A DNA stretch of 46,514 nucleotides from Burkholderiales bacterium. GTDB taxonomy: Bacteria; Pseudomonadota; Gammaproteobacteria; Burkholderiales; Burkholderiaceae_C. The notes below the pieces were generated by a model. It ran no database searches. It was not told the DNA's origin and saw only the letters and a program-made list of their open reading frames with translations. A program made the position numbers and the translations under genes. The stretch covers positions 1 to 46,514 of the forward strand of contig CANNRR010000008.1 of assembly GCA_947508055.1 (NCBI GenBank), given 5' to 3'. Of this stretch, positions 8,559 to 17,723 are shown in pieces. The stretch's first letter is position 1. Every line of letters starts with the position of its first letter.

Positions 8559-8975
8559 TCAATGCAGAGCAGCGATGGTCTGCTGTGGAAGCAGTAACGG
8601 ATATTCCTGCCATGCTTGGCGAATATCACTCATCAGACCATGAACTTCTATGACCGCTTGCAGATCATTTTGTGCGTTTGCATACAGCAACCGACGCGTT
8701 ATATAGCTGTATAGTTCATTTAGGTTCTGCGCCAGTTCGCCACCTTTTTCAAAGTCGAGAGAGCTTTGCAAGCCAACAACAATGCGGCTTGCGCGTGAAA
8801 GGCATTTGCATTTTTCCTGAATCGCTCCGCGCTGCAGGTGCCCCTGTGCAGCGCACAGGCTTTCAATTAGCCCGTCGAAAAGGATTTGAATCAGGTCAAC
8901 ACGGTTGGCAACGGCCGCTTGTGATGCCAAATTGTCGGCGCCATAAGATTCCATAGCTTTAAAGAGAACACGCAT
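8559..8975 (-). CDS. fliS: Flagellin export chaperone FliS
   Basis: Cytosolic chaperone that binds the C-terminus of flagellin before export. 138 aa from the ATG at 8975, which has AGGAG about nine bases upstream; a longer frame to 9056 would include the promoter. The all-helical FliS pattern is present (SYGADNLASQAAVANRVDLIQILFDGL and LNELYSYITRRLLYANAQND). The usual neighbours fliD and flagellin are not in the window, so fliS has been separated from them and placed between fliA and motA. A sigma-28 promoter match lies directly upstream, appropriate for a late gene. Confidence 0.92.
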   Translation of the reverse strand: MRVLFKAMESYGADNLASQAAVANRVDLIQILFDGLIESLCAAQGHLQRGAIQEKCKCLSRASRIVVGLQSSLDFEKGGELAQNLNELYSYITRRLLYANAQNDLQAVIEVHGLMSDIRQAWQEYPLLLPQQTIAALH

Positions 8976-9011
8976 GATTTTTTGCTCCTGCTGAATTTCT
9001 GTACATGACAG

Positions 9012-9038
9012 GATTCGGACCGACCGCAGGAAACTTGA
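9012..9038 (-). promoter_or_regulatory. Sigma-28 (FliA) promoter of fliS (and probably motAB)
   Basis: On the minus strand the bases read TCAAGTTT, 11 bases, TCCGAATC, against the enteric/betaproteobacterial FliA pattern TCAAGTTT-N11-GCCGATAA. The -10 end at 9012 is 37 bases before the fliS ATG. The identical -35 octamer and spacer recur ahead of flgM, which supports both. It would separate the fliS-mot-channel genes from the flhA-flhF-flhG-fliA genes as a late transcript. Confidence 0.75.
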
Positions 9039-9070
9039 GTCAACTGACCAAAACAAGGAAAAACTTGATG

Positions 9071-9817
9071 TCAGTTCTTTAAAATTCTTGACTTCGAAGT
9101 TGGGATTTCGTTGATTTGCAGGTTGCTACGTAGCTTTTTAACCGTAGCAGATAGGAGTTGACTGACCCTGGATTCGGTGACACCAAGGGTTTCTCCAATT
9201 TCTTTGAGGTTGAGTTCATCAACATAGTAAAGGGAGATCAGCAGATGTTCTCGCTCAGGCAACTCTTCGATGGCGTTGGTGACCGCTTGCATGAACTCTT
9301 TATGTTCGAAGATGACTTCGGGTTGCCTTGAGGCATCATCTGCGATGCCCATAACCTCATCCGCCATGACCTCCATCGAAAACGTTTCGAACCGTTTGGC
9401 CTTGCCCCTTTTCTTTTGGAAAACTTCCAGGTCATCGCCCATGTGCTCAGCTAGTTCGCTCTGAGTTGGCGTCCGTCCGAGCACTGACGAGAGATGAATT
9501 TTGGCCTGATTTTCAGATTTGTTGAAGGCTGTCGCCGAACGCGGAAGAAACGAAAGTTGTCGAACTTCATCGAGGATTGACCCGCGTATCCGGCTCAGCG
9601 CAAAATTCTCAAAGTCGATCCCCTTGGCGGGGATATAGGCTCTTGCTGCTTCCAGCAAGCCAATCATTCCAACTTGTATCAGTTCGTCAAGTTCCATGAA
9701 GGGCGGAATCCTGACCTTGAGATGCAACGCGACGCGTTTGACCATCCCCAAGTGTGCCAATACCAGTGCTTCACTGTTGTCGTGAACATCTTCATAAAGG
9801 CGAGTGGACATTCCCAT
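9071..9817 (-). CDS. fliA: Flagellar sigma factor FliA (sigma-28)
   Basis: RNA polymerase sigma factor for late flagellar and motility genes. 248 aa from ATG 9817 (MGMSTRLYED); ATG 9811 is equally possible and a longer frame only runs back into flhG. Region 2 is clear (LVLAHLGMVKRVALHLKVRIPPFMELDELIQVGMIGLLEAA), region 3 (GRTPTQSELAEHMG) and the region 4 helix-turn-helix (LNLKEIGETLGVTESRVSQLL) follow. Length is close to the enteric 239 aa. It follows flhG by 8 bases. Its anti-sigma factor FlgM is encoded at 35032-35373 and three candidate FliA promoters occur in the window. Confidence 0.96.
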   Translation of the reverse strand: MGMSTRLYEDVHDNSEALVLAHLGMVKRVALHLKVRIPPFMELDELIQVGMIGLLEAARAYIPAKGIDFENFALSRIRGSILDEVRQLSFLPRSATAFNKSENQAKIHLSSVLGRTPTQSELAEHMGDDLEVFQKKRGKAKRFETFSMEVMADEVMGIADDASRQPEVIFEHKEFMQAVTNAIEELPEREHLLISLYYVDELNLKEIGETLGVTESRVSQLLSATVKKLRSNLQINEIPTSKSRILKN

Positions 9818-9825
9818 GGCGCGCT

Positions 9826-10644
9826 CTATGCCCTGAACCTCACCAACCGCTCGACAAAAAACTGCATTCCACCAGACAGTTGATTGATGTCTGGTAAACC
9901 GCAACTCGAATCCGCTAGCCGATTGAAATCACGTGCCGCGCCACTTCGAGGGGCAAACTCCATGACTGGTTCGTATCGCTTGTGGGCAGCCAGTATCAGT
10001 TCGTCGTGCTCTATCGACCCCAAATACCGTGTGGTGTAGTTAAGAAACTGTGCACAAACATTGTTGACGCGTTTGAATAATCCCTGGCCTTCCGACTGGC
10101 TCGGCACTGAATTGGGTATCAGGTATATCTCATTCAGTTCATAGTTCTGAATAAGCACTTTGATTGTCCCGTAGGCATCCGCTATGGAGGACGGGTCATC
10201 GCGCACCACAATGTAGCGGCGTTGGCAGGCAGCCATAAATGACAGTACGGACGGTGAAATCCCGGCAGCCATGTCAACGATCAGAAAGTCAAGGTCATCT
10301 TCCAGGGCGCTAAAGGCCTGAACGATTCTCGATGCCTGCAATTCCGATAACGCAGCCATTTCCATGGCCCCAGACGAGCCGGGGATCAGCAACACGCCAT
10401 GGCGTGAAGTTACGGTAATGTCCTGCAGGCTTTTTTGTCCGCTTAGAAAATGACCCAAGTTGTAGGGACAGGCACAGCCCATCGCGATTTGGGCATTGGC
10501 CAACCCTAAATCCGCATCGAACAGCATGACGCGGTAGCCCTTGAGCCGCAGCGCAATAGCAAGGTTAACTGCGACCGTGGTCTTTCCTACTCCACCTTTG
10601 CCACTGGCTATGCCTATGACTTCTGTGCGCAAAGGCTTTTTCAT
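9826..10644 (-). CDS. flhG: FlhG/FleN, MinD-like ATPase controlling flagellar number
   Basis: 272-aa ParA/MinD-type ATPase. The deviant Walker [11 protein letters not shown] lies at residues 14-23, the switch I-like FDADLGLAN at 42-50 and the Walker B region [11 protein letters not shown] further on. In polar flagellates FlhG limits the number of flagella, antagonises FlhF and, in pseudomonads and vibrios, restrains the sigma-54 master activator. A C-terminal amphipathic membrane-targeting helix is suggested by the last residues ([13 protein letters not shown]). Located between flhF and fliA, the standard order. The sigma-54 activator at 23856 lacks the N-terminal domain of FleQ, so whether FlhG can act on it is uncertain. 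Confidence 0.94.
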   Translation of the reverse strand: MKKPLRTEVIGIASGKGGVGKTTVAVNLAIALRLKGYRVMLFDADLGLANAQIAMGCACPYNLGHFLSGQKSLQDITVTSRHGVLLIPGSSGAMEMAALSELQASRIVQAFSALEDDLDFLIVDMAAGISPSVLSFMAACQRRYIVVRDDPSSIADAYGTIKVLIQNYELNEIYLIPNSVPSQSEGQGLFKRVNNVCAQFLNYTTRYLGSIEHDELILAAHKRYEPVMEFAPRSGAARDFNRLADSSCGLPDINQLSGGMQFFVERLVRFRA

Positions 10645-10664
10645 GTGTCTAACTTCGGCTTGTT

Positions 10665-11924
10665 TCAGTTGAATGGCCCACGAATACCTCTTGGGTTGCT
10701 CGATTTGAAGACTCTCTTGGACGGCGCTACCTCGACCGGAAGGTCAACGTTGACGGGCATTGGTTGAGGAGCCACATGCGAGATGTTTGCGATAGCCTTG
10801 CAAAGCAACGAATTGGTAGTGAGATCGTGCTTCAAGTTGGTAATGTGATCGCCATCACTTCCTGCTGATATCCTCACGGAATTATGGCACATAAACTCCA
10901 GTAGAGGCCATGGTTGCAAAGACTCATCAAGCTTACTTACCATCAAAGAATGCCACTCAACTGAAGATGTTTGGAGCACGCGCCTTAATGCTGCCGATGA
11001 TGAGTCGGCAGGCATGACGGCGTGACAAATGCAATTTGGGCATATGCTCAGAACTTCTGAAATTCTGGTGCCCATCTGGACCCCGGGGGTGTCTACTAAG
11101 ATCAAACTGCGCTGGGATAACTCATTTAACAGGAGCCTCAATGTGGCTGGATCATCGGCGCGAAAGCAATCCAACCCTATCTGGGCCGATAGCATCTGGG
11201 TTTGGCTCCATGCGCCGTAGCGCAGATCCTGATAGCTGATGATGGCTACATTCTTAGGGCACATCTTGGAGGCCGCATCGTTGGCAATGCGGGCTGCCAT
11301 TACGGTTTTGCCTGAACCCGTTGGACCCGCGATGAGATGGACTCCCTTTTGGGGCATCGGGGCAGAGGGCCTTGCGAGGCAATGGTTGAGCTGATCTTGA
11401 ATGGCAAGAAGTGCATCCTGCTCATTGGGCATGTTTTTTATGGTGTCCAGCAGAAGCGTTCGAAGGCCGGTGGGCATTCCTGCCTCAGAGAGCGCTGTAA
11501 ATAGTGGGACCAACTCTGCGGCCGGTGTCAGGCTTGCCTGCCAAGCCGTTGTTTGCTGAGCGAGATTGAACTCCCGTCGCATCGCGGCAAATTCGTCTCG
11601 CACCAGATCGACGATTTCTCGGCTGCGCAGATATTCGCGTTCATCGTCACTGGAATGCCAAACGGGTTCCTGCGTCCGTTGGGCCTTGCCTGCGCTTGCT
11701 GGTTGCTTAGACCGAGCAAGCTGACTTCCAAAATCGGTTTGCCCGTGGACCGCCAGGTCCTTGCGCACAAGTGACAACTGATCCTCCAGGTCAACAGCTA
11801 TTACCAACTCGGTCTGTCCATTGACTTTGTGGTTTGAAATAACCAATACATTTTGACCAAACAGGGTCGTCGCTTTGTCAGTGGCACTGCGTGAGTCAGA
11901 CGCCAAGATTCTCTGGAGTTCCAT
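10665..11924 (-). CDS. flhF: FlhF, SRP-type GTPase for flagellar placement
   Basis: 419-aa SRP-family GTPase that marks the pole where a flagellum is built. The N-terminal B domain begins in the standard way ([23 protein letters not shown]), a variable linker follows (about 65-100), then a helical N domain and the G domain with P-loop GPTGSGKT (200-207) and the G3 motif [19 protein letters not shown] is the TKLD-like base-recognition motif with Ser-Lys. It lies 23 bases after flhA and 20 before flhG. Presence of FlhF argues for polar rather than peritrichous flagella. Confidence 0.94.
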   Translation of the reverse strand: MELQRILASDSRSATDKATTLFGQNVLVISNHKVNGQTELVIAVDLEDQLSLVRKDLAVHGQTDFGSQLARSKQPASAGKAQRTQEPVWHSSDDEREYLRSREIVDLVRDEFAAMRREFNLAQQTTAWQASLTPAAELVPLFTALSEAGMPTGLRTLLLDTIKNMPNEQDALLAIQDQLNHCLARPSAPMPQKGVHLIAGPTGSGKTVMAARIANDAASKMCPKNVAIISYQDLRYGAWSQTQMLSAQIGLDCFRADDPATLRLLLNELSQRSLILVDTPGVQMGTRISEVLSICPNCICHAVMPADSSSAALRRVLQTSSVEWHSLMVSKLDESLQPWPLLEFMCHNSVRISAGSDGDHITNLKHDLTTNSLLCKAIANISHVAPQPMPVNVDLPVEVAPSKRVFKSSNPRGIRGPFN

Positions 11925-11947
11925 GAAATGAATCTCTTTTTTAGGGG

Positions 11948-14062
11948 TTAGGATTTGCTCTTAGGTTCGGCGTGCACGGTGTGGATCACCTTGACGGCTT
12001 GGTCATCGGGGATCTCGCTGTACGAAAGAATCATCAACTCGTTCACCCGGTACCGAACGGCTTTGGAAAGCCAAGGACGGATCGCGGGTGAAACCACCAG
12101 CACCGCAGATTGCCCGAGGTTTTCGACTGCCTTCGTGCCTTCACGCAGTGCACCGAACAGTCGTTCAGCCAAGCCCGGTTCCATCACGATGCTCTGCCCC
12201 GGCACGTTTGCGTTTTGTTGCAGTACGTTGTGCAAGATCTGCTCAAGTGCTGGGTCCAACGTCATGACCGAAAGGATGTTTTTTTCATCCACCAACCCTT
12301 GCATGATCATTCTGCCTAAGCGGGGACGGACCAGTGACGTCAGTTGTTCTGGGTCTTGCGTGCGGGCGCTAACTTCAGAGAGAGTTTCAACGATGGTGCG
12401 CATGTCGCGAATTGAAACTGAGTCGCTGAGGAGATTTTGTAGAGTACGGGTAAGAACCCCCAGAGAAAGCTTGCCGGGGATCAGATCCTCAACCAGCTTC
12501 GGTGATTTGCTGGACAATTTGTCGAGCAGTTGTTGAACCTCGTCATGGCTGAGCAGGTCAGAAGCGTTGTCTCGAAGGATCTTGTTCAAATGTGTGGCTA
12601 CTGCGGTGGTGGCATCTACTACGGTATAGCCCAGAGTGCGCGCGTGGTCCCGCTGCGAAGGCTCGATCCATACTGCTTCAAGACCAAAAGCCGGTTCTTG
12701 AGTAGGAGTTCCTTCCAAAACACCATAGACTTGGCCCGGATTGATCGCCAATTCTTTTCCCACCTTGACCTTGCCACGGCCCCTGATCACGCCCTTGAGG
12801 ACAATGTGGTAGCTGTCCGGATCAATGCTCAGGGCGTCTCTGATACGAACTGGTTGGATTAAAAAGCCAAGCTCGGCCGACAGTTTTTTGCGTACGCCTT
12901 TAACGCGGGTCATCAATTGACCCCCAGTTTCAGGATTTACCAAGGGAATCAAGCCGTATCCAATTTCAAGTCCGACCAAATCAACCTGATCAAGATCTTC
13001 CCACTCCAGATCTTTTGGCTGTTCAAGCGCAATACTGGCAGCTGTCTCTGCCGCGCTTGGCACGTTTAACCCAGCTTGCTTTCGAAGAACTATAAAACCC
13101 AAGCCCGCAGCCCCCGCCGCCAGGGTAACAAATACCAAATGCGGCATCCCTGGAACCAGACCAAGAATCGCAATGATGCTGGAAGTTACAAAAAGCGCTG
13201 AAGGATTTCCCAACTGATTTCCCGCTTGCTCCGTCATTGACTCGGAAGTGGTAACGCGCGTGACAACGATGGCTGTTGCCAAAGACAGCAACAAAGACGG
13301 AATTTGCGCGACGAGACCGTCGCCAATTGTCAGCAGGGAATAGATTCGCCCGGCCTCGCTAAGCGACAGGCCATGTTGGCCAATGCCAACCGCAAGTCCA
13401 CCGACCAGGTTGATGATCAAGATTAGCAGGCCGGCAATTGCATCGCCACTAACGAACTTGGAGGCACCATCCATTGAGCCAAAAAAATCTGATTCTTGGG
13501 CAAGTTCGGCTCGCCGCTGCTTGGCAGTGTCCTGATCAATTACCCCGGCATTCAGATCGGCATCAATTGCCATCTGTTTGCCCGGCATTGAGTCAAGAGT
13601 AAAGCGTGCATTCACCTCTGAGACCCGTCCGGCTCCCTTGGTCACCACCACAAAATTGACAATCATCAATATCGAGAAAATGATGAATCCGACCACGTAG
13701 TTGCCACTGATCACGAACTCGCCGAAGGCGGCAACTACTTTGCCTGCAGATTCGTGCCCTTCGTGCCCGTTAACCAAAATGATTCGTGTCGACGCCACGT
13801 TGAGAGCCAGTCGCAGCATGGTGGCGAATAGAAGAACTGACGGGAAAGACGAAAACTCCAAAGGCTTACGGGTGCCGATAGCGATCATGATGATCAAGAC
13901 GCTCGAGGTAATGTTGAAGGTGAACAGTACATCCAGCAAAAACGGTGGCAAGGGCAAGACCAACATGCCCATGATCAACAACACCAGAGCGGGAATACTC
14001 AGGTCCGTGTAGTTGAATTTCGACATGTGATGTCGAATTGATGACAGTGCCAGGGTAGACAT
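11948..14062 (-). CDS. flhA: FlhA, export gate of the flagellar type III secretion system
   Basis: Inner-membrane export-gate protein whose large cytosolic domain docks chaperone-substrate complexes. Taken from the ATG at 14062 it is 704 aa, close to the family length; ATG 14026 (692 aa) is a good alternative, and neither has a strong ribosome site. The N-terminal half has about eight spans beginning IPALVLLIMGMLVLPLPPFLLD, and the family signature runs at 147-170 (RVSEVNARFTLDSMPGKQM). The C-terminal half is soluble (FHIPEP-type). First gene of the flhA-flhF-flhG-fliA unit, divergent from the FliK-type gene. Confidence 0.95.
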   Translation of the reverse strand: MSTLALSSIRHHMSKFNYTDLSIPALVLLIMGMLVLPLPPFLLDVLFTFNITSSVLIIMIAIGTRKPLEFSSFPSVLLFATMLRLALNVASTRIILVNGHEGHESAGKVVAAFGEFVISGNYVVGFIIFSILMIVNFVVVTKGAGRVSEVNARFTLDSMPGKQMAIDADLNAGVIDQDTAKQRRAELAQESDFFGSMDGASKFVSGDAIAGLLILIINLVGGLAVGIGQHGLSLSEAGRIYSLLTIGDGLVAQIPSLLLSLATAIVVTRVTTSESMTEQAGNQLGNPSALFVTSSIIAILGLVPGMPHLVFVTLAAGAAGLGFIVLRKQAGLNVPSAAETAASIALEQPKDLEWEDLDQVDLVGLEIGYGLIPLVNPETGGQLMTRVKGVRKKLSAELGFLIQPVRIRDALSIDPDSYHIVLKGVIRGRGKVKVGKELAINPGQVYGVLEGTPTQEPAFGLEAVWIEPSQRDHARTLGYTVVDATTAVATHLNKILRDNASDLLSHDEVQQLLDKLSSKSPKLVEDLIPGKLSLGVLTRTLQNLLSDSVSIRDMRTIVETLSEVSARTQDPEQLTSLVRPRLGRMIMQGLVDEKNILSVMTLDPALEQILHNVLQQNANVPGQSIVMEPGLAERLFGALREGTKAVENLGQSAVLVVSPAIRPWLSKAVRYRVNELMILSYSEIPDDQAVKVIHTVHAEPKSKS

Positions 14063-14191
14063 GAACGTTCGGGTTGGCTCCGAGCCTTGATAACAGTGTT
14101 GATCGTGAATCTGCAAGGGGATCAATGCAAAGTCCATGCCATGGATTCTTGACACTTGGGTCGACGCTCCTCAGGTCGGCACTGAAGCAGC

Positions 14192-14207
14192 GGCAAAAGT
14201 TGTCCCG
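14192..14207 (-). promoter_or_regulatory. Possible sigma-54 promoter for flhA
   Basis: The minus strand reads CGGGACAACTTTTGCC. Compared with TGGCACG-N4-TTGCA it keeps the -24 GG, the AC at the next positions, TTGC at -12 and the exact 10-base GG-to-GC distance, but has G for the C after GG. It would give a leader of roughly 120 bases before the 14062 start. The site lies back to back with a weaker candidate for the divergent fliK gene. Confidence 0.4.
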
Positions 14208-14221
14208 TCACGGTTCTTGCG
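14206..14221 (+). promoter_or_regulatory. Weak sigma-54-like site ahead of the first FliK-type gene
   Basis: Plus strand CGTCACGGTTCTTGCG keeps CAC and TTGC with correct spacing, but the highly conserved -24 GG is GT, which usually reduces activity strongly. The position suits the gene: the start codon is about 50 bases downstream. Listed because it shares a 16-base neighbourhood with the flhA candidate; low confidence. Confidence 0.3.
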
Positions 14222-14270
14222 TGGTGAGTGGGAGTTGCCATTTCGGTGACACCTTGAAGGCCAGACAACC

Positions 14271-15944
14271 GTGGATGCAAATCAATTATTTTCGATTGCC
14301 AATCAATCGCCTTCCTCCTGGGAGCGACTTGCACCTGTAGCACCAGTGGCCACCGTGCCACCTGGAAATACCGACTTTGCGGATTTGTTTAATGGGCAAA
14401 TGCTGGCACAGGTGCGGCAAGAGTTTGCCGCACCTGTGACCTTTCAGGTCGATTTGCAGTTGGTTTCATTGGGACCAAAAATTAACCTGATCACGGCCGA
14501 CGCTCCATTGCCAGATATTGTCAGCGTGGCATCGTTTGCGCGTTCTCAGGGTTTGGACGAAGAAGCGATAAGAACACTATTTGGTAGCCAATCCCTGGAA
14601 AGCGATGAAAATCCGACATTACTAATTAATCAAATGCCAACACAGGGTTCGCCCGAAGCTGTTTTGCAACTAGTGGGCGCACTTGGTTTGGTGCCGGGGT
14701 CGGTCGCTCCACTTCCTATGGCGGCACCGAGGACCGAAGTGCTCTCCGTCACGACCGCCCCAGGCTTCGCGAGAGCAGACCCTCAACCCATCGATTGGCC
14801 GGTTCAAAGCTCAACCGCGGGACCATCCGTCGCTGTTTTGCAAGTGGCGGGCGGATCTTGTTTGTTGCCGAGTTCGGCCGACGCAATTTCGGCAGTCCAA
14901 CAGATAGTCAAGGCTCTGCCATTGTCGATTGCAACGCCGCCCATCGCAGCAGGCGTTCATTCGGAAGGCACAGTGCCTTCAAACGCAGGAAAGATCAATG
15001 AGTCCCAGCAAGTACCTGATGATCCAATTAAGTCTGTAGAGCAGTTGATCGCGTCGTTGGTCTCCATACAGTTGGCTACGCGATCCCAGGCGGCTAACGG
15101 GTTAGCCAACGGACCGGTCACTGAGGTTGCTCCAAGGTCAATTGACGACGCGATGCAGGTTGCAATGCGGGTCCAGTTTGACATGAAAAGCCAAGGCATC
15201 ACGCGTCGTTTGGCTCAGATGTCAGGCAATTCTGAAAAAGCAAGTTGGGCTTCGGTATTGGCGACGGCGTCCAGCGCAAGCCTGACCGAGGCCGTCCGCG
15301 GGAAGCTACGGGAGGATCTCAATATTGACATCCTTTCTCCCTTGCTTCCATACATATCACCTGACGGACCAGAGCCGCTGCTTGCTGATTCAAATGTCGG
15401 CGTCACCTTGGCCAGTAGCCTGAGCGGGGAATCGGTTAAATCGGTCATCTTCGATTCATTACGCGGCTCGATTTCTGAAGTTGGTCCCAATACCCTGGCT
15501 GAACAGCGCAGTGCGCAGTACCAACAATTGGCAGATCGCGTGGGGCAGGCACTCGGCGAACGCTTGATTACACAAATGGAAAGAGGTGAGTGGAAACTGG
15601 AATTGCGGCTACGCCCCGAAAGTCTGGGCCGAATCGACGTCACATTGGCGATGCATGCGGGTGCTCTGGATGCGTCCTTTGCTTCGGACAACAGCTTGAC
15701 GCGAGATCTGATTCTTCAAGGGGTTGGCAAATTGAGAGACACCTTGAGTCAGTCTGGCACGGCAGTTGCTAATGTATGGGTGGGTGGTGGCCAAGGAAGC
15801 AACCATGACGGAAATCCGACACCAGGAAGATCTTTCAAAGAAGCCACTCTGGCCACCCGCAATAACGATGACGAAGCTGTACTCAGTGTCAGTTCCAGGA
15901 GGAGCACGTCGAACACATCCGACGGGCTCGATATTTTGGCGTGA
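14271..15944 (+). CDS. fliK: FliK-type flagellar hook-length control protein (first copy)
   Basis: 557 aa. The long N-terminal part is low-complexity, rich in Ala, Pro, Ser and Gln, as expected of the molecular-ruler region. The C-terminal hook-length domain is recognisable near residues 430-510: LITQMERGEWKLELRLRPESLGRIDVTLAMHAGALDASF, which is the L.P..LG.v.v...... pattern that switches FlhB specificity. GTG start with GAAGG 10 bases upstream. It is the first gene of the fliL-fliR-flhB block, matching the usual fliK position next to fliL. A second FliK-type gene lies at 33251. Confidence 0.88.
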   Translation: MDANQLFSIANQSPSSWERLAPVAPVATVPPGNTDFADLFNGQMLAQVRQEFAAPVTFQVDLQLVSLGPKINLITADAPLPDIVSVASFARSQGLDEEAIRTLFGSQSLESDENPTLLINQMPTQGSPEAVLQLVGALGLVPGSVAPLPMAAPRTEVLSVTTAPGFARADPQPIDWPVQSSTAGPSVAVLQVAGGSCLLPSSADAISAVQQIVKALPLSIATPPIAAGVHSEGTVPSNAGKINESQQVPDDPIKSVEQLIASLVSIQLATRSQAANGLANGPVTEVAPRSIDDAMQVAMRVQFDMKSQGITRRLAQMSGNSEKASWASVLATASSASLTEAVRGKLREDLNIDILSPLLPYISPDGPEPLLADSNVGVTLASSLSGESVKSVIFDSLRGSISEVGPNTLAEQRSAQYQQLADRVGQALGERLITQMERGEWKLELRLRPESLGRIDVTLAMHAGALDASFASDNSLTRDLILQGVGKLRDTLSQSGTAVANVWVGGGQGSNHDGNPTPGRSFKEATLATRNNDDEAVLSVSSRRSTSNTSDGLDILA

Positions 15945-15989
15945 TGGTTGGTAAGTGCATCGATTTGATTCGCATTAACGAGGTGTCAA

Positions 15990-16682
15990 ATGGCTGAAGA
16001 AACTCCAAACGTGGAAGATAAACCGAAAGCGAAAAAGCCGATCTTGAAGATCGCCATTGCCGCGGTGGTGGTGATAGTTCTGCTGATGGCCACCATTGCC
16101 GGGACACTTTTTGCAACCGGCTTTTTTTCGCCGAAACCGGTTGTGACGGCTGACGAAGTCCTCGATGCGGAAGACGCCGGTCGTGGCGCGTCCAAGGCAG
16201 ATGGCGGTCACGGCGCACCTGCGACGGATGCCGGTCATGGCGCGCCCAAGGCCGATGCCGGCCATGGAGCGCCTGCGGCGGATGCCGGGCACGGAGCAAA
16301 GAAGGCTTCTGCCAAAGACGGCCCGGGCGGGAAAATGAAGACAAAGTCGCCGGAGTTAACGCGCTTCGAGTACACCTATCACCAACTCGAACGCGAATTC
16401 TTGGTCAATATATCGGGCTCACGTAAAGTGATGTCAGTTCAGATTGCCGTCATGACACGCTACGACGAGCGCGTCATCAACAATGTGAAGAAACATGAAT
16501 TTGCGATCAGATCGGTGGTCATGGATGTGATGCGCATCACCACCGATTCAGACCTCGTCAAGCCCGATTTTCGTAAGGAGTTGGCTGTGCGAATACGTGA
16601 TGCCATGAACGGGCTGATCGAAAAATACGAAGATTTTGGCGGCGTAGAAGAAGTCCATTTCACTTCGTTCATTGTCCAGTGA
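15990..16682 (+). CDS. fliL: Flagellar basal body-associated protein FliL
   Basis: 230 aa, larger than the usual 150-180. A charged N-terminus is followed by one span (about 21-42) and a periplasmic C-terminal domain (about 120-230) that surrounds the stator and supports torque. Between them is an insertion made of five 9-residue repeats (62-106) of the form DAGHGAPKA. The C-terminal domain shows the family's ERELAVRIRDAMN-like region (RKELAVRIRDAMNGLIEKY). ATG with GAGGTG upstream. First of the fliLMNOPQR run. Confidence 0.94.
   Translation: MAEETPNVEDKPKAKKPILKIAIAAVVVIVLLMATIAGTLFATGFFSPKPVVTADEVLDAEDAGRGASKADGGHGAPATDAGHGAPKADAGHGAPAADAGHGAKKASAKDGPGGKMKTKSPELTRFEYTYHQLEREFLVNISGSRKVMSVQIAVMTRYDERVINNVKKHEFAIRSVVMDVMRITTDSDLVKPDFRKELAVRIRDAMNGLIEKYEDFGGVEEVHFTSFIVQ
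16173..16307 (+). repeat. Five tandem 27-base repeats inside fliL
   Basis: Five in-frame units encode DAGRGASKA, DGGHGAPAT, DAGHGAPKA, DAGHGAPAA and DAGHGAKKA. They form the linker between the membrane helix and the periplasmic domain of FliL. The near-identity of the DNA units suggests recent slippage expansion, so copy number may vary between strains. Four of the five units carry a histidine. Confidence 0.9.
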
Positions 16683-16712
16683 ATCTGCGGCAAAAAACAA
16701 GACCTAACTCCC

Positions 16713-17705
16713 ATGGCCCCTAACCTGCTTAGTCCGGAAGAAATGACGGCGCTTTCCGAGGGCGTCAAAGATGGCTCCATTGCGGTGGATACCGGGTTCA
16801 ATACGGCTGCACGCGTAAAGAAGCATGACCTCGGAAGCGAAAACAGCAGTCTGGGAGTCAATGTTGCCTCGATCGACATGATCAACGAACGCTTTATACG
16901 GCTGTTCAGACTGGGATTGATGGAAGTTTTGCGGAGCAATCCGCGTATCAACCCGACAAAGGTACAAATCGTTCGATTTGGCGATTACATCAAGGGTTTG
17001 AATGCTCCGCTGTCGGTAAACGTGGTGCGAATCAATCCGTTAAGAGGGTATTCGCTGGTCGTTATTGACCCAAGTATTGTGTTCAGTTCGCTGGTGAGCT
17101 TCTTTGGTGGCTTTGGTAATGGAAGTGTCGGGAATTTGCTGCCAGGGCGGATGTTCACACCTACCGAAGTCAGGATCATTAAGATGATTCTGGACATTAC
17201 CTTTCGAACGCTCAAAGATGCGTGGTCCCCCCTGCTCGGATTGGATTTCGAGTTGGTGAGCTCAGAGATCAATCCCCAGTTCGCACAAATAGCCGATGAG
17301 AATGATCTGGTCGTCCTTAGCCGATTTGAAACTGAGGGCAACGCAAAGACCGGAGGCTTTATCGATTTGGTAAATCCTTATGCATCGCTCAAGCCGGTGA
17401 GGGAACTGCTCAGTAGCCGGGTTCAGACTGGGGAAGGCAATGAAGAGTCGGACAAGCAGTGGCGCGACCAATTGGACGGTGCGGTAAATGAGGCTTGTCT
17501 TGGGGTGAACGTCGTCTTTGGAACGATGCCGATGACGATGCGAGCGCTTGAAATCATGCAAGTCGGCGACATTCTCCATTTTAGAAAGCCAGACTTGGCA
17601 TCTATGCAGGTCAATGGTATTCATGCTTTTGATGTGCGTGTCGGGAGCATCGGTACGCAGACGGCGGTACAAATTGACCGGGCTGTAGTGCCTGGTTCTC
17701 AATGA
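16713..17705 (+). CDS. fliM: Flagellar motor switch protein FliM
   Basis: 330-aa C-ring protein that binds CheY-P and FliG. The N-terminal CheY-binding segment is present in FliM form (NLLSPEEMTALSEGV, where many species have LSQ.EIDALL), followed by the CheC-like middle domain (IDMINERFIRLFRLGLMEVLRSNPRI, then FGGFGNG, the GGxGN motif) and a C-terminal SpoA domain (VGDILHFRKPDLASMQVNGIHAFDVRVGSIG). The CheY-binding peptide is preserved but its EIDALL core reads EEMTALS. 30 bases after fliL. Confidence 0.96.
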   Translation: MAPNLLSPEEMTALSEGVKDGSIAVDTGFNTAARVKKHDLGSENSSLGVNVASIDMINERFIRLFRLGLMEVLRSNPRINPTKVQIVRFGDYIKGLNAPLSVNVVRINPLRGYSLVVIDPSIVFSSLVSFFGGFGNGSVGNLLPGRMFTPTEVRIIKMILDITFRTLKDAWSPLLGLDFELVSSEINPQFAQIADENDLVVLSRFETEGNAKTGGFIDLVNPYASLKPVRELLSSRVQTGEGNEESDKQWRDQLDGAVNEACLGVNVVFGTMPMTMRALEIMQVGDILHFRKPDLASMQVNGIHAFDVRVGSIGTQTAVQIDRAVVPGSQ

Positions 17706-17723
17706 AACACCCGGAAGACAGAA

